Assembly: GCF_020982545.1 (NCBI RefSeq)
Contig: NZ_JAJKLK010000005.1
Coordinates: 124,001 to 188,000 of the forward strand
From: Streptomyces sp. MNU76
Lineage (GTDB): Bacteria; Actinomycetota; Actinomycetes; Streptomycetales; Streptomycetaceae
Direction of reading: 5' to 3'
Length of the DNA stretch: 64,000 nucleotides
The translations under genes and the position numbers were made by a program. Under the pieces are notes generated by a model. The model was not told the origin of the DNA, did not search any database, and saw nothing but the letters and a program-made list of their open reading frames with translations. Every line of letters starts with the position of its first letter. The stretch's first letter is position 1. Shown here one piece after another: positions 8,524 to 16,844 of the stretch.

Positions 8524-9464
8524 TTGGACTCGCCTCCGAACTTGCTCAGCCGCAGATAGACCATCGAGCAGAAGAGCAGGATCACGAACGCGACCGTGGT
8601 CAGGGCGGACGCGTAGCCGAAGTTGTGGGCGTCGACGGAGGTGTTGGCGATGTACAGCGGGAGGGTCGTGGTCACTCCGGCCGGTCCGCCGCCCGTCAGG
8701 GTGTACAGCAGGTCGACGTTGTTGAACTCCCACACCGCGCGCAGCAGCGTGGAGAGGATGATCGCGTCCTTCAGGTGCGGCAGCGTGATGTGCAGGAACT
8801 GCCGGATGCGGCTCGCGCCGTCGACCTCGGCCGCCTCGTACAGGTCCTTCGAGACGGACTGGAGGTCGGCGAGGATGAGGATCGCGAAGAAGGGGACCCC
8901 GCGCCACAGGTCGGCGACGATCGCCGCCGAGAAGACGGTGGAGGTGTCGGAGAGCCAGCTGGTGCCGTACTCCCCGATGCCCATGTCCGCGAGGTAACGG
9001 GTGATGCCGGTCTGGGAGTTGTAGAGGAGCACCCAGATCGCGGAGGTCAGCACGCCCGAGACTGCCCACGGGGAGAAGACCAGGGCGCGGCCGACGGCCC
9101 GGCCGACGAAGGTCTGGTTGACGATGAGCGCGAGGGCGAGACCGAAGAGCAGTTGCAGCGAGACCTCGACGATCACCCACTTGGCGCTGAAGACGAGGGT
9201 GTCCCAGAAGAGGGGGTCCTCGGTGAAGGCGTGGACGAAGTTCTCGAAGCCGGCGAAGCCGTTCCGCCAGGGTTTCGTGGGGTTGTAGTGCTGCAGGCTG
9301 TAGTAGAAGACGCTGATGACCGGGTAGGCGATGAAGCCCAGCATGAGCAGGGCGGCCGGGGCGATCAGCAGGTACGGCAGCCTGCGCGGGGTCGCGGAGG
9401 CACGGCGCGCACGGCTCCGCCGGGGTGGCGTGGGGGGTTTCGCCACGGCTGCGGCTTGGGCCAT
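8520..9464 (-). CDS. Sugar ABC transporter permease (CUT1, MalF type)
   Basis: 314 aa, first gene of the operon running down to GH43. The ATG at 9464 (MAQAAAVAKPPTPPRRSRAR) is chosen over an upstream ATG that would extend translation over the operator. Membrane segments start at LPYLLIAPAALLMLGFIAYPV. The EAA motif is SKDLYEAAEVDGASRIRQF followed by ITLPHLK. The operator-like palindrome at 9517-9528 lies 53 bp upstream, which fits promoter control by a LacI-family repressor (inference). Confidence 0.92.
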   Translation of the reverse strand: MAQAAAVAKPPTPPRRSRARRASATPRRLPYLLIAPAALLMLGFIAYPVISVFYYSLQHYNPTKPWRNGFAGFENFVHAFTEDPLFWDTLVFSAKWVIVEVSLQLLFGLALALIVNQTFVGRAVGRALVFSPWAVSGVLTSAIWVLLYNSQTGITRYLADMGIGEYGTSWLSDTSTVFSAAIVADLWRGVPFFAILILADLQSVSKDLYEAAEVDGASRIRQFLHITLPHLKDAIILSTLLRAVWEFNNVDLLYTLTGGGPAGVTTTLPLYIANTSVDAHNFGYASALTTVAFVILLFCSMVYLRLSKFGGESK

Positions 9465-9516
9465 GACTGGGGCTCCGTTTCTGGGTACGTCGTGGTGCCT
9501 GGTCCTGCGGCCTGCA

Positions 9517-9528
9517 GGAAGCGCTTTC
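9517..9528. promoter_or_regulatory. Palindromic operator candidate upstream of permease operon
   Basis: GGAAGCGCTTTC; on the minus strand GAAAGCGCTTCC, matching the site at 3744-3757. It lies in the 198-bp gap before the first permease gene, at a distance expected for an operator overlapping a promoter. Confidence 0.5.
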
Positions 9529-9622
9529 TCGATGCGCAGGACGTGCTTGGGGTGCGCGGTACGGGGTGCCACTGGTGGTGCGTTGGCGGGTGCGGGTGGG
9601 TTGTGGCTGGTCGCGCAGTTCC

Positions 9623-9649
9623 CCGCGCCCCTGAAAACCAGGGGCGCGG
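9623..9649 (-). terminator. Hairpin after the dehydratase gene
   Basis: A perfect 11-bp stem (CCGCGCCCCTG, 9623-9633, with 9639-9649) and a short A-rich loop lie 14 bp beyond the stop of the IlvD/Edd gene. It separates the sugar-acid operon from the permease operon. Confidence 0.65.
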
Positions 9650-9662
9650 GCCGGTCAGGTCA

Positions 9663-11402
9663 TTACCCCGCGTACGGGTCCGGGACCTTGCCCGGTCTGG
9701 CCAGGAACTCGAAGTCGCAGCCGGTGTCGGCCTGGGTGATCTGGTCGTTGTAGAGGGCGCCGTAGCCGCGTTCGTAGCGGGTGGGCGGTGGCGTCCACTC
9801 GGCCCGGCGGCGCTCCAACTCCGCGTCGTCCACGTTGAGTTGCAGGGTCCGTGCTTCGACGTCGAGGGTGATGGAGTCGCCGGTGCGGACCAGGGCGAGG
9901 GGCCCGCCGACGTACGACTCCGGTGCGACGTGCAGGGCGCAGGCGCCGTAGCTCGTGCCGCTCATGCGGGCGTCGGAGATCCGCACCATGTCCCGGACGC
10001 CCTGCTTCAGCAGATGATCGGGGATGGGCAGCATCCCGTACTCGGGCATCCCCGGACCGCCCTTGGGCCCGGAGTTGCGCAGCACCAGGACGGTGTCCGC
10101 GGTGATGCCGAGCGACGGGTCGTCGATGGTCCGCTGCATGGTCCTGTAGTCGTCGAAGACGACCGCGGGGCCGGTGTGCTTCAGCAGGTGCGGCTCGGCC
10201 GAGATGTGCTTGATGACCGCGCCGTCCGGACAGAGGTTGCCCCGCAGGACGGCGACCCCGCCCTCGGTGGCGACCGGGTTCTCGCGGGTCCGGATCACGT
10301 CGTCGTCGTGCACGAGCGCGCCGTCGAGCTGTTCGCGCATCGTGGCGTACGAGACGGTCGGCCGGTCCAGGTGCAGCAGGTCGGTGATCCGGGACAGGAA
10401 CCCCGGGAGGCCGCCCGCGAAGTGGAAGTCCTCCATCAGGTACGTCTGCCCGCCGGGCCTGACGTTGGCGAGCACCGGGACCGTGCGGGCGATGCGGTCG
10501 AAGTCGTCGAGGGTGAGCTCCACGCCCGCGCGGCCGGCCATCGCGATGAGGTGGATGACCGCGTTGGTGGAGCCGCCGAGTCCGAGGACGGTGGTGACGG
10601 CGTCCTCGAAGGCGTCGGCGGTGAGGATGTCGCTCAACTTCCGGTCGCTGTGGACCAGTTCGACGATGCGCAGACCGGCGGCGGCCGCCATGCGGTCGTG
10701 GCCGGAGTCGACGGCCGGAATGCTGGAGGCGCCCGGGACGGTGACCCCGAGGGCCTCGGCGGCGGCGGTGAGCGTGGAGGCCGTACCCATGGTCATGCAG
10801 TGCCCCGGCGAGCGCGCGAGACCGGACTCCAGCTCGGTCATCTCACAGTCGCCGATGAGCCCGGCGCGCTTGTCGTCCCAGTACTTCCACATGTCGGTGC
10901 CGGAGCCGAGGACCTCGCCTCGCCAGTGCCCCGGCAGCATGGGCCCGGCGGGCACGAACACGGTCGGCAGGTCGACGGAGGCGGCGCCCATGAGCAGCGC
11001 GGGCGTGGACTTGTCGCAGCCGCCCATCAGCACGGCCCCGTCGACCGGGTAGGAGCGCAGCAGCTCCTCGGTCTCCATGGCGAGCATGTTGCGGTAGAGC
11101 ATGGGGGTCGGCTTCTGGAAGGTCTCGGAGAGGGTCGAGACCGGGAACTCCAGCGGGAATCCGCCCGCCTGCCAGACCCCCCGCTTGACCGCCTGCGCGC
11201 GATCCCGGAGGTGCACATGACAGGGGTTGATGTCCGACCAGGTGTTGAGGATCGCGATGACCGGCTTGCCGAGGTGCTCCTCGGGGAGGTACCCGAGCTG
11301 ACGGGTACGGGCCCGATGGCTGAAGGAGCGCAGGCCGTCGGTGCCGTACCACTGGTGGCTGCGGAGGTCCTCGGGCTTCTTCCTGTCGACGGGCTCGTTC
11401 AT
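9663..11402 (-). CDS. IlvD/Edd family sugar-acid dehydratase (L-arabonate/pentonate type)
   Basis: About 579 aa. It dehydrates an aldonic acid to a 2-keto-3-deoxy acid with an Fe-S cluster. The cluster-region cysteines are in DINPCHVHLRD, GAVLMGGCDKSTPALLMG and SPGHCMTMGTASTL. The last block differs from dihydroxyacid dehydratase and fits the sugar-acid branch. The ATG at 11402 overlaps the TGA of the DapA-like gene (ATGA); an ATG 9 bp further up is also possible. With its partner it forms a non-phosphorylating oxidative route, probably for L-arabinose from pectin side chains. Galactonate or xylonate are alternatives. Confidence 0.85.
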   Translation of the reverse strand: MNEPVDRKKPEDLRSHQWYGTDGLRSFSHRARTRQLGYLPEEHLGKPVIAILNTWSDINPCHVHLRDRAQAVKRGVWQAGGFPLEFPVSTLSETFQKPTPMLYRNMLAMETEELLRSYPVDGAVLMGGCDKSTPALLMGAASVDLPTVFVPAGPMLPGHWRGEVLGSGTDMWKYWDDKRAGLIGDCEMTELESGLARSPGHCMTMGTASTLTAAAEALGVTVPGASSIPAVDSGHDRMAAAAGLRIVELVHSDRKLSDILTADAFEDAVTTVLGLGGSTNAVIHLIAMAGRAGVELTLDDFDRIARTVPVLANVRPGGQTYLMEDFHFAGGLPGFLSRITDLLHLDRPTVSYATMREQLDGALVHDDDVIRTRENPVATEGGVAVLRGNLCPDGAVIKHISAEPHLLKHTGPAVVFDDYRTMQRTIDDPSLGITADTVLVLRNSGPKGGPGMPEYGMLPIPDHLLKQGVRDMVRISDARMSGTSYGACALHVAPESYVGGPLALVRTGDSITLDVEARTLQLNVDDAELERRRAEWTPPPTRYERGYGALYNDQITQADTGCDFEFLARPGKVPDPYAG

Positions 11403-12310
11403 ATCGACCATCCGGCGGCTATGACGGCGACCTCGGCGCGTTCGTCCTCGGGCAGTTGTCTGCTGGGGGCCCGGACGTCACGGCGGCACAGGCCGAGGGA
11501 GGCGAGTGCCTCCTTGACCACGGTGACGTTGTCGGCGGAGCCGTTGGCGGCGCGCAGCTCCTCGAAGCGGCGGATCTGCTCCCAGACCTTCATGGCGGCC
11601 GGGAAGTCACCCGATCGAAGCGCTTCGATCATGTTCAGCGAGACGGCCGGGGCGACGTTCACCAGTCCGGAGGTGAAGCCGGTGGCGCCGGCCGAGAAGT
11701 AGGAGGGCGCGTACGGCTCGGCGAGTCCGGCCACCCAGACGAAGCGCTCCAGGCCGGCGTCGCGGGCGAAGGCGGCGAAGCGGGCGGCGTCCGGGACGGC
11801 GTACTTGACCCCGATGACGTTCGGGCAGGCGTCGGCGAGTTCGGCGAGGCGCTCCCCGGTGAGCTGGGCGTTGCGGATGTAGGGCACGACGCCCAGTTCG
11901 GGTACGGCCTCCGCGATCGCCCGGTGGTAGTCGACCCAGCCGCTCTGCGAGACATAGGGGTGGACCGGCTGATGGACCATCACCATCTGGGCGCCGATCG
12001 CGCGGGCGTGCTCGGCGGAGGCGATCGCGGTCGGGATGTCGTGTCCGACGCCGACCAGGAGCACCGCGCGGTCGCCGACCTCGTCCATGGTCAGCTCGGT
12101 GACGAGGCGGCGCTCATCGGGGGTGAGCGCGTAGAACTCGCCGGTGTTGCCGTTCGGGGTGAGGGTGGTGATGCCGCCGTCGAGCAGCCGACGCAGCAGG
12201 GCCCGGTGGGCGTCCTGGTCGACGGTGCCGTCCTCGGCGAACGGAGTCACCGGGATGGCCACCACGTCGGCCAGGGCCGTCCGGTGGGTCTCGAACGTCA
12301 CGCTGCTCAT
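11399..12310 (-). CDS. DapA-superfamily enzyme, 2-keto-3-deoxy sugar acid aldolase/dehydratase
   Basis: 303-aa TIM-barrel lyase. It shows the class I features: PNGNTGEFYALT (the DapA GTTGE position), the catalytic Tyr in GVVPYIRN and the Schiff-base Lys in NVIGVKYAV. Coupling to a pentonate-type dehydratase gene means the substrate is very likely the 2-keto-3-deoxy acid made by that enzyme. It would be dehydrated towards 2-oxoglutarate semialdehyde or cleaved to pyruvate plus an aldehyde. It is distinct from lysine-pathway dapA, for which a better candidate lies at 42792. The ATG at 12310 is the first start after the GntR gene. Confidence 0.85.
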   Translation of the reverse strand: MSSVTFETHRTALADVVAIPVTPFAEDGTVDQDAHRALLRRLLDGGITTLTPNGNTGEFYALTPDERRLVTELTMDEVGDRAVLLVGVGHDIPTAIASAEHARAIGAQMVMVHQPVHPYVSQSGWVDYHRAIAEAVPELGVVPYIRNAQLTGERLAELADACPNVIGVKYAVPDAARFAAFARDAGLERFVWVAGLAEPYAPSYFSAGATGFTSGLVNVAPAVSLNMIEALRSGDFPAAMKVWEQIRRFEELRAANGSADNVTVVKEALASLGLCRRDVRAPSRQLPEDERAEVAVIAAGWSI

Positions 12311-12407
12311 GGATGACCTTCCTCTGCAAGGAGTTCTTGGAGGACTGCGGAGGGCCGGCGTGGCCGCCTCGTCGGGCGGCTCCGCCGTGCCTCGTGGACT
12401 CGGGGGC

Positions 12408-13100
12408 TTACGGGGCCGGTGGGCCCTGTGCGGCTTGGTGTGCCTGTGGTGCCGGCGTTTCCACCCGGGCCTCGGGGAAGGCCCGCTCGACGAACGAGGC
12501 GATGTGCGCGTACAACGCGGCGGCGGCGCCGTCCGCGTCGCCGTCGAGCGCGAGCCGCAGGATCTCCCGGTGCTCGGCGGCCTCCCGCTCCCAGGAGGGG
12601 TCGGCGGCCCAGGCGACGGCCGAGACCAGGGCGGCCTGGTCGCGCACCTCGTCGAGCATCCGGCCGAGCAGCGGATTGCCGCACGGTACGTACAGCGCGC
12701 GATGGAACTCCCGGTTGGCCAGCGAGCGTTCGGCGGTGTCCGTGGCCGCGTCGGCCCTGGTCAGCGCGTCGCTCGCCGCGTCCCACGGGACACCGCGCCG
12801 CACCGAGCGGCGCAACGCCTCCGGCTCCAGGAGCAGCCGTACGTCGTAGACCTCGCGCGCCATGTCCGCGTCCACCATGCGCACCGTGACGCCCTTGTAC
12901 TGGCTCATCACGACGAGCCCGGTCCCGGCCAGTGTCTTCAGGGCCTCGCGCACGGGCGTCTTCGACACCCCGAACTGCGCGGCCAGTTCGGTCTCGACCA
13001 GGGCCTGACCAGGCGTCAGCTGCCCGGTGAGGATGCGGTGCTTGATCCCCTCCAGCACGAACTGCGTGCGGGACGGGATCGGCGTGGGCACAGAGGTCAT
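12408..13100 (-). CDS. GntR-family regulator, FadR/FCD subfamily
   Basis: 230 aa. The N-terminal winged helix (residues about 10-75) includes GQALVETELAAQFGVSKTPVREALKTL. The C-terminal all-helical FCD domain has the metal/ligand residues in ANREFHRAL, EHREIL and YAHIASF. FCD regulators usually sense sugar acids or other carboxylates, fitting control of the adjacent dehydratase and DapA-like genes. It is first in the minus-strand set, and a palindrome (13137-13146) lies upstream. Confidence 0.9.
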   Translation of the reverse strand: MTSVPTPIPSRTQFVLEGIKHRILTGQLTPGQALVETELAAQFGVSKTPVREALKTLAGTGLVVMSQYKGVTVRMVDADMAREVYDVRLLLEPEALRRSVRRGVPWDAASDALTRADAATDTAERSLANREFHRALYVPCGNPLLGRMLDEVRDQAALVSAVAWAADPSWEREAAEHREILRLALDGDADGAAAALYAHIASFVERAFPEARVETPAPQAHQAAQGPPAP

Positions 13101-13136
13101 GCGCGCCTCTCGCTCTCGGATCTCACATATCGCGTC

Positions 13137-13146
13137 TCATATATGA
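13137..13146. promoter_or_regulatory. TCATATATGA palindrome upstream of the GntR gene
   Basis: A perfect 10-bp palindrome 37 bp upstream of the regulator start, in an AT-rich patch, followed by a second symmetrical patch (ACGTACGAAGTACG). It is placed as expected for an autoregulatory GntR site. No second copy was found to support it. Confidence 0.35.
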
Positions 13147-13262
13147 CGTACGAAGTACGACGCGTTGAAGTTAGGAGGGGGCCCGTGTTTCGTCAATGCT
13201 TCTGACAGAAGAAGATGTGCGCGCGGTCACATGATCTTGGTGTCACACCGTCGATACCGGTG

Positions 13263-14012
13263 TCACACGATGTGGGTGTCCCCCACCCGCGCGCTCTCGG
13301 TGGGACCGCCGAAGACCACCGCCGCCCGCCCGGTCGCCCCCTCCGGGGTGAGCGTGGGCCCCACATGGGTGATCAGCAGCCGGCCGGCACCCTTGGCGTA
13401 CCGGCCCGCCTCCTCCGGGGTGAGGTGCACCTGGGGTTCGCCTTCGCGATGCGTGTCGACGTCCGCCTCGCACAGGAACAGGTCGGCGCTGCCCGCGAGC
13501 GCGCCCAGCGCGTCGCACGGCCCGCTGTCCCCCGAGTAGGCGAGGACCCGCCCCTGGCACTCGGCACGCAGGCCGTACGCCTCCACGTCGTGGACGACGG
13601 CGCGGGCGGTGAGCGTGAGGTTCCAGTGCCGGACGGTGTGGCCGTCGCACAGGGGACGGAAGTCGAAGACCCCGTTCAGGGAGGCGGGGTCCGGCCGTCC
13701 GAGGAACCCCGCGACGCGGGCGGCGCAGTCGCCGGGCGCGTAGACCGGCAGCGGCGCCGGGAGGGTGAGGCCGCCGTGGGCGAACCCGTACAGCGCGGCC
13801 ACCAGATCCGCACTGTGGTCCGCGTGCAGATGGGAGATCCAGATCGCCGTGAGCCGGGTGGGATCGGTGTGCCGCTGCAACTCGGCGAACGTGCCGAAGC
13901 CCGCGTCCACCCATACCTCGGCGCCGCCGCCGCGCAGCAGATACCCGGAGGCGGGCCTGCCCGGGCCGGGGTGCGGAGAGGCGGTGCCGAGGACGGTGAG
14001 GCTGAGGGGCAT
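13263..14012 (-). CDS. MBL-fold metal-dependent hydrolase
   Basis: 249 aa. It begins PLSLTVLGTASPHPGPGRPASGYLL, an RNase Z-like metallo-beta-lactamase start. The zinc motif is ISHLHADHSADL (HxHxDH), followed by further ligands in VVHDVEAYGL, YSGDSGP and LLITHVGP. It lacks the exosite arm of tRNase Z and is shorter than that enzyme. The substrate cannot be predicted. It is probably a monocistronic housekeeping-like hydrolase common in Streptomyces. Confidence 0.85.
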   Translation of the reverse strand: MPLSLTVLGTASPHPGPGRPASGYLLRGGGAEVWVDAGFGTFAELQRHTDPTRLTAIWISHLHADHSADLVAALYGFAHGGLTLPAPLPVYAPGDCAARVAGFLGRPDPASLNGVFDFRPLCDGHTVRHWNLTLTARAVVHDVEAYGLRAECQGRVLAYSGDSGPCDALGALAGSADLFLCEADVDTHREGEPQVHLTPEEAGRYAKGAGRLLITHVGPTLTPEGATGRAAVVFGGPTESARVGDTHIV

Positions 14013-14102
14013 GCCCGGGAGCGTACGGACGCGGACGGGGGCGCGCGCCGGGTTTGTGCGTTCTTTCGTGGGTTGCTCATGGTGTTGCTCGCGAGGTTGC
14101 CG

Positions 14103-14696
14103 CTATGGCTTCCACTTCGGATCGCGTCCGCTCAGACCGATCACACGGTCGAGCAGCGGCTCGTCGTCCGGGACGGGCACGACGGGGCCGAAGATCTCGC
14201 CGCGCGAGGGGTCGTCGACCGACGCCTCCAGGAAGGCGTGCGTCGCGGTGAGGGCCGACGGATCGGCTTCGTACGGCTGCCCGGTCGCCCGCGCGAGGTC
14301 CCAGCCGTGCACGACGAGTTCGTCCGTCGCCACGGCCCCGGCGACCGCCCCCGGCAGCGACACCCCGCCGGCCCGGGTCTCACCCGTCCAGGCGGCCGGG
14401 TCCCGCCAGGCTTCCGCCAGTTCGTCGAGCACCTTCGGCAGAGCCTCGCGCCAGCCGGGCTCGATGTCGGGCAGCGCGGACTGCGGAGCGGTGTCGGTCG
14501 TGGGCCCCAGGTCCTTGCGGGCCGCGTCCCGGAAGGCGATGGCGAGTCCGAGCAGATGCCCGAGGAGGTGGCGCGCCGCGTACTCGGGGCACGGGGTGGG
14601 GCCGGCGAGCTGGTCGTCCCGGACGGCCGCGACGAGCCGGGCGACGAGGCGGGTCTGCGGGCCGAGGTCGAGGGGGATCGGGCCGTGGTCGGTCAT
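14103..14696 (-). CDS. TIGR03086-type/mycothiol-dependent maleylpyruvate isomerase-fold protein
   Basis: 197 aa. The ATG at 14696 is preceded by AAGGAG at good spacing; a longer open frame upstream is rejected. The sequence matches the actinobacterial DinB/MDMPI N-terminal fold: VARLVAAVRDDQLAGPTPCPEYAARHLLGHLLGL (the TPC(P/D)W-like motif and metal-ligand His), and DELVVHGWDLARATGQ with the second His. Members use mycothiol or remain uncharacterised. No pathway context is visible. Confidence 0.82.
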   Translation of the reverse strand: MTDHGPIPLDLGPQTRLVARLVAAVRDDQLAGPTPCPEYAARHLLGHLLGLAIAFRDAARKDLGPTTDTAPQSALPDIEPGWREALPKVLDELAEAWRDPAAWTGETRAGGVSLPGAVAGAVATDELVVHGWDLARATGQPYEADPSALTATHAFLEASVDDPSRGEIFGPVVPVPDDEPLLDRVIGLSGRDPKWKP

Positions 14697-14894
14697 GCGG
14701 TACTCCTTCACAGGTCTGTCCTCGTGCGTGGTGCGTGGTGCGTGATTCGGGGTTCGGGGTTCGGGGTTCGTGTTCGGTAGACCCCCGGCGTCCCGAGAAC
14801 TCATCGTCGACGGAGCAACCACCTTTCCCGGTGACGTTTCCTAGGGCATCCGCCCGATCCGTGCGCCGGGTCCTTAGTGCCACGCTCACCAGCC

Positions 14895-16163
14895 ATGACA
14901 TCGACTGCATCGACCACATCGACGACGTGGGCGGTGGGACGGGTGCTGCGGGACCGCGACGCGGGGCTGTATCTGGCCGCGGTGGTGGTCTCGGGCCTGG
15001 GTTCGTCCGCGCTGTGGCTGGTCGCGGGGGTCTGGGTCAAGGACCTCACCGGCTCGGACGCCCTGGCGGCGCTGTGCGCGTTCGCCCTGTGGGCCCCGCT
15101 GCCGGCCGGCCCCCTGCTGGGCGCCCTGGCGGACCGCCCCCACCGCCGCGCCCTCCTCATCACCACCGACCTCGCCCTGGCCGCCCTCCTCCTCACCCTC
15201 TTCACCGTCGACGCCCCGGGTGACCTGTGGCTCCTCTACGCGGTCCTCCTCGTCTACGGCGCGGCGGGCGTCGTCCACGACGCGGCGGAGTCGGCCCTCG
15301 TCGCCACCACCGTCGCCCCCTCCCTCCTCGGCGACTTCAACGGCCTGCGCATGACGGCGAACGAGAGCATGAAGCTGCTGGCCCCCTTGGCGGGGGCGGG
15401 CCTGTACGCGGCGTACGGCGGAGCGACGGTGGCCCTGCTGGACGCGGTGACGTTCGTGGCGGCGGCGGGGTTGTACGGCTCGGTACGGGAGCGTGCCGGC
15501 CGCGCCACCCGCACCGACCCCGCCGCCGAAGTCGACCCCACTGCCCGAACCACCACAGTCGACCCCACCGCTCGAACCGTCCGCTCGTCCCGAACCGGCC
15601 GCACATCCGCAGGCGCCCGGTACCTGCTGGCCCACGCGCGCCTGCGTCCGCTCGTCCTGGCCGGGGGCGTGACCATGCTGCTGTCCGGCATCAACGGCTC
15701 CCTCGTTTTCGCGGTGGTGGAAGCCCTCGGCCGCTCCCCCGCCTACGCCGGCCTCCTCCACGTCGCCCAGGGCGCGGGGTCGATCGCCGTCGGCCTGACC
15801 ACCGGCCCCCTCCTGCGCCGCCTCGGCGAACGCCGCTTCGCCGCGTACGGGATCGCCCTGACAGGCGTGGCCGTGGCACTGCGCGCCGTACCCGAGGACA
15901 CCGTCGCCCTCGTGTGCGGCGCGGCGATCGGCGCCGGGCTGCCGTGCGTCCTCGTCGCCACGCTCACCGCGGTCCAGCGCGACACACCACCCCACCTGCT
16001 GGGCCGCGCCACGGCCACCGCCCAGACCCTGCTGTTCGCCCCGACGGCGGTGGGCATGGCGATCGGCGCCGCCCTGGTGGGACCGATCGACCTGCGGGTC
16101 CTGGCGGTGTCGGTGGGGGGCGTCTGCCTGCTTCCCGCGGCCGTTCTGCTGCGCCATCGCTGA
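14895..16163 (+). CDS. MFS transporter (macrolide-efflux-like)
   Basis: 422 aa with about 12 hydrophobic segments, starting AGLYLAAVVVSGLGSSALWLVAGVWV. The loop after segment 2 has GALADRPHRRALL, a variant of the MFS GxxxDRxGRR signature. The central cytoplasmic loop contains a short internal duplication (VDPTART twice). The family resembles MefA/enterobactin-exporter-type proteins, so efflux is likely, but no substrate is indicated. The ATG at 14895 is chosen; an in-frame ATG at 14877 has no better ribosome site. Confidence 0.85.
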   Translation: MTSTASTTSTTWAVGRVLRDRDAGLYLAAVVVSGLGSSALWLVAGVWVKDLTGSDALAALCAFALWAPLPAGPLLGALADRPHRRALLITTDLALAALLLTLFTVDAPGDLWLLYAVLLVYGAAGVVHDAAESALVATTVAPSLLGDFNGLRMTANESMKLLAPLAGAGLYAAYGGATVALLDAVTFVAAAGLYGSVRERAGRATRTDPAAEVDPTARTTTVDPTARTVRSSRTGRTSAGARYLLAHARLRPLVLAGGVTMLLSGINGSLVFAVVEALGRSPAYAGLLHVAQGAGSIAVGLTTGPLLRRLGERRFAAYGIALTGVAVALRAVPEDTVALVCGAAIGAGLPCVLVATLTAVQRDTPPHLLGRATATAQTLLFAPTAVGMAIGAALVGPIDLRVLAVSVGGVCLLPAAVLLRHR

Positions 16164-16184
16164 CCCGTGGGGGACCCTGTACGC

Positions 16185-16793
16185 ATGGGCAAGGTGATCT
16201 GCGACATCACGATCTCGCTCGACGGCTACTCGGCGGGGCACCACCAGACCGAGGAACGCCCGTTCGGCGACGACGGCGGCGACGGCTCCGGCGCCGCGCT
16301 GCACGCCTGGATGTTCGACGCTCCCGAGGAGAACCGGGCCGAGATCGACCGGTTGAACACCGCCGGGGCCTTCGTCATGGGGCGCAATATGTTCGGCCCG
16401 GTGCGCGGCGCGTGGGACCGGCCGTGGAACGGCTGGTGGGGCGACGATCCGCCGTTCCACGCCCCGGTGTTCGTCCTCACCCACCACCCGCGCGACCCGC
16501 AGCCGATGGACGGCGGCACCACGTTCCACTTCGTCACCGAGGGGGTCACCGCAGCGCTGGACCGGGCCCGCGCTGCGGCCGGCGACGGCGATGTCACGGT
16601 CATGGGCGGCGCGACCACCGTCAACCAGTACCTGGCCGCCGGCCTCGTCGACGAACTACGGCTCCACATCGCCGCGTTCACGCTCGGCTCCGGCACCCGA
16701 CTCTTCGACGGCGTCCCCCCACTGCCCCTGAGACAACGGACCGCCCGCCCGACAAGCCTGGTCACCCACCTGACGTACGAGGTGCTGCGCTGA
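16185..16793 (+). CDS. RibD C-terminal/DHFR-fold reductase
   Basis: 202 aa. It begins GKVICDITISLDGYSAG, the usual dihydrofolate-reductase-like RibD_C start. It continues with AGAFVMGRNMFGPVRG and VTVMGGATTVNQYLAAGLVDELRLHIAAFTLGSGTRLF, the NADPH-binding and C-terminal strands of the family. It is probably a cytoplasmic NADPH-dependent reductase of unknown substrate. It follows the MFS gene by 22 bp and may be co-transcribed with it. Confidence 0.88.
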   Translation: MGKVICDITISLDGYSAGHHQTEERPFGDDGGDGSGAALHAWMFDAPEENRAEIDRLNTAGAFVMGRNMFGPVRGAWDRPWNGWWGDDPPFHAPVFVLTHHPRDPQPMDGGTTFHFVTEGVTAALDRARAAAGDGDVTVMGGATTVNQYLAAGLVDELRLHIAAFTLGSGTRLFDGVPPLPLRQRTARPTSLVTHLTYEVLR

Positions 16794-16844
16794 GACGGGA
16801 GGGCGCGCCGCGATCCACCCGGCCCCCGGCTCACCCCACCGCGG

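Noticed and set aside
8625..11702. 1025-codon open frame on the plus strand
   Set aside because: It lies antisense to the permease, dehydratase and DapA-like genes and is kept open only by the GC-rich codon use of those genes. Its translation is Val/Gly/Arg/His-rich without domains.
14745..14775. GGGTTCG tandem repeat upstream of the MFS gene
   Set aside because: Three short units of low complexity between divergent genes, with nothing to show regulation or mobility.
14886..16529. 547-codon minus-strand frame opposite the MFS gene
   Set aside because: It is antisense to a clear MFS transporter and rich in His/Gly/Gln/Val with no recognisable domain.
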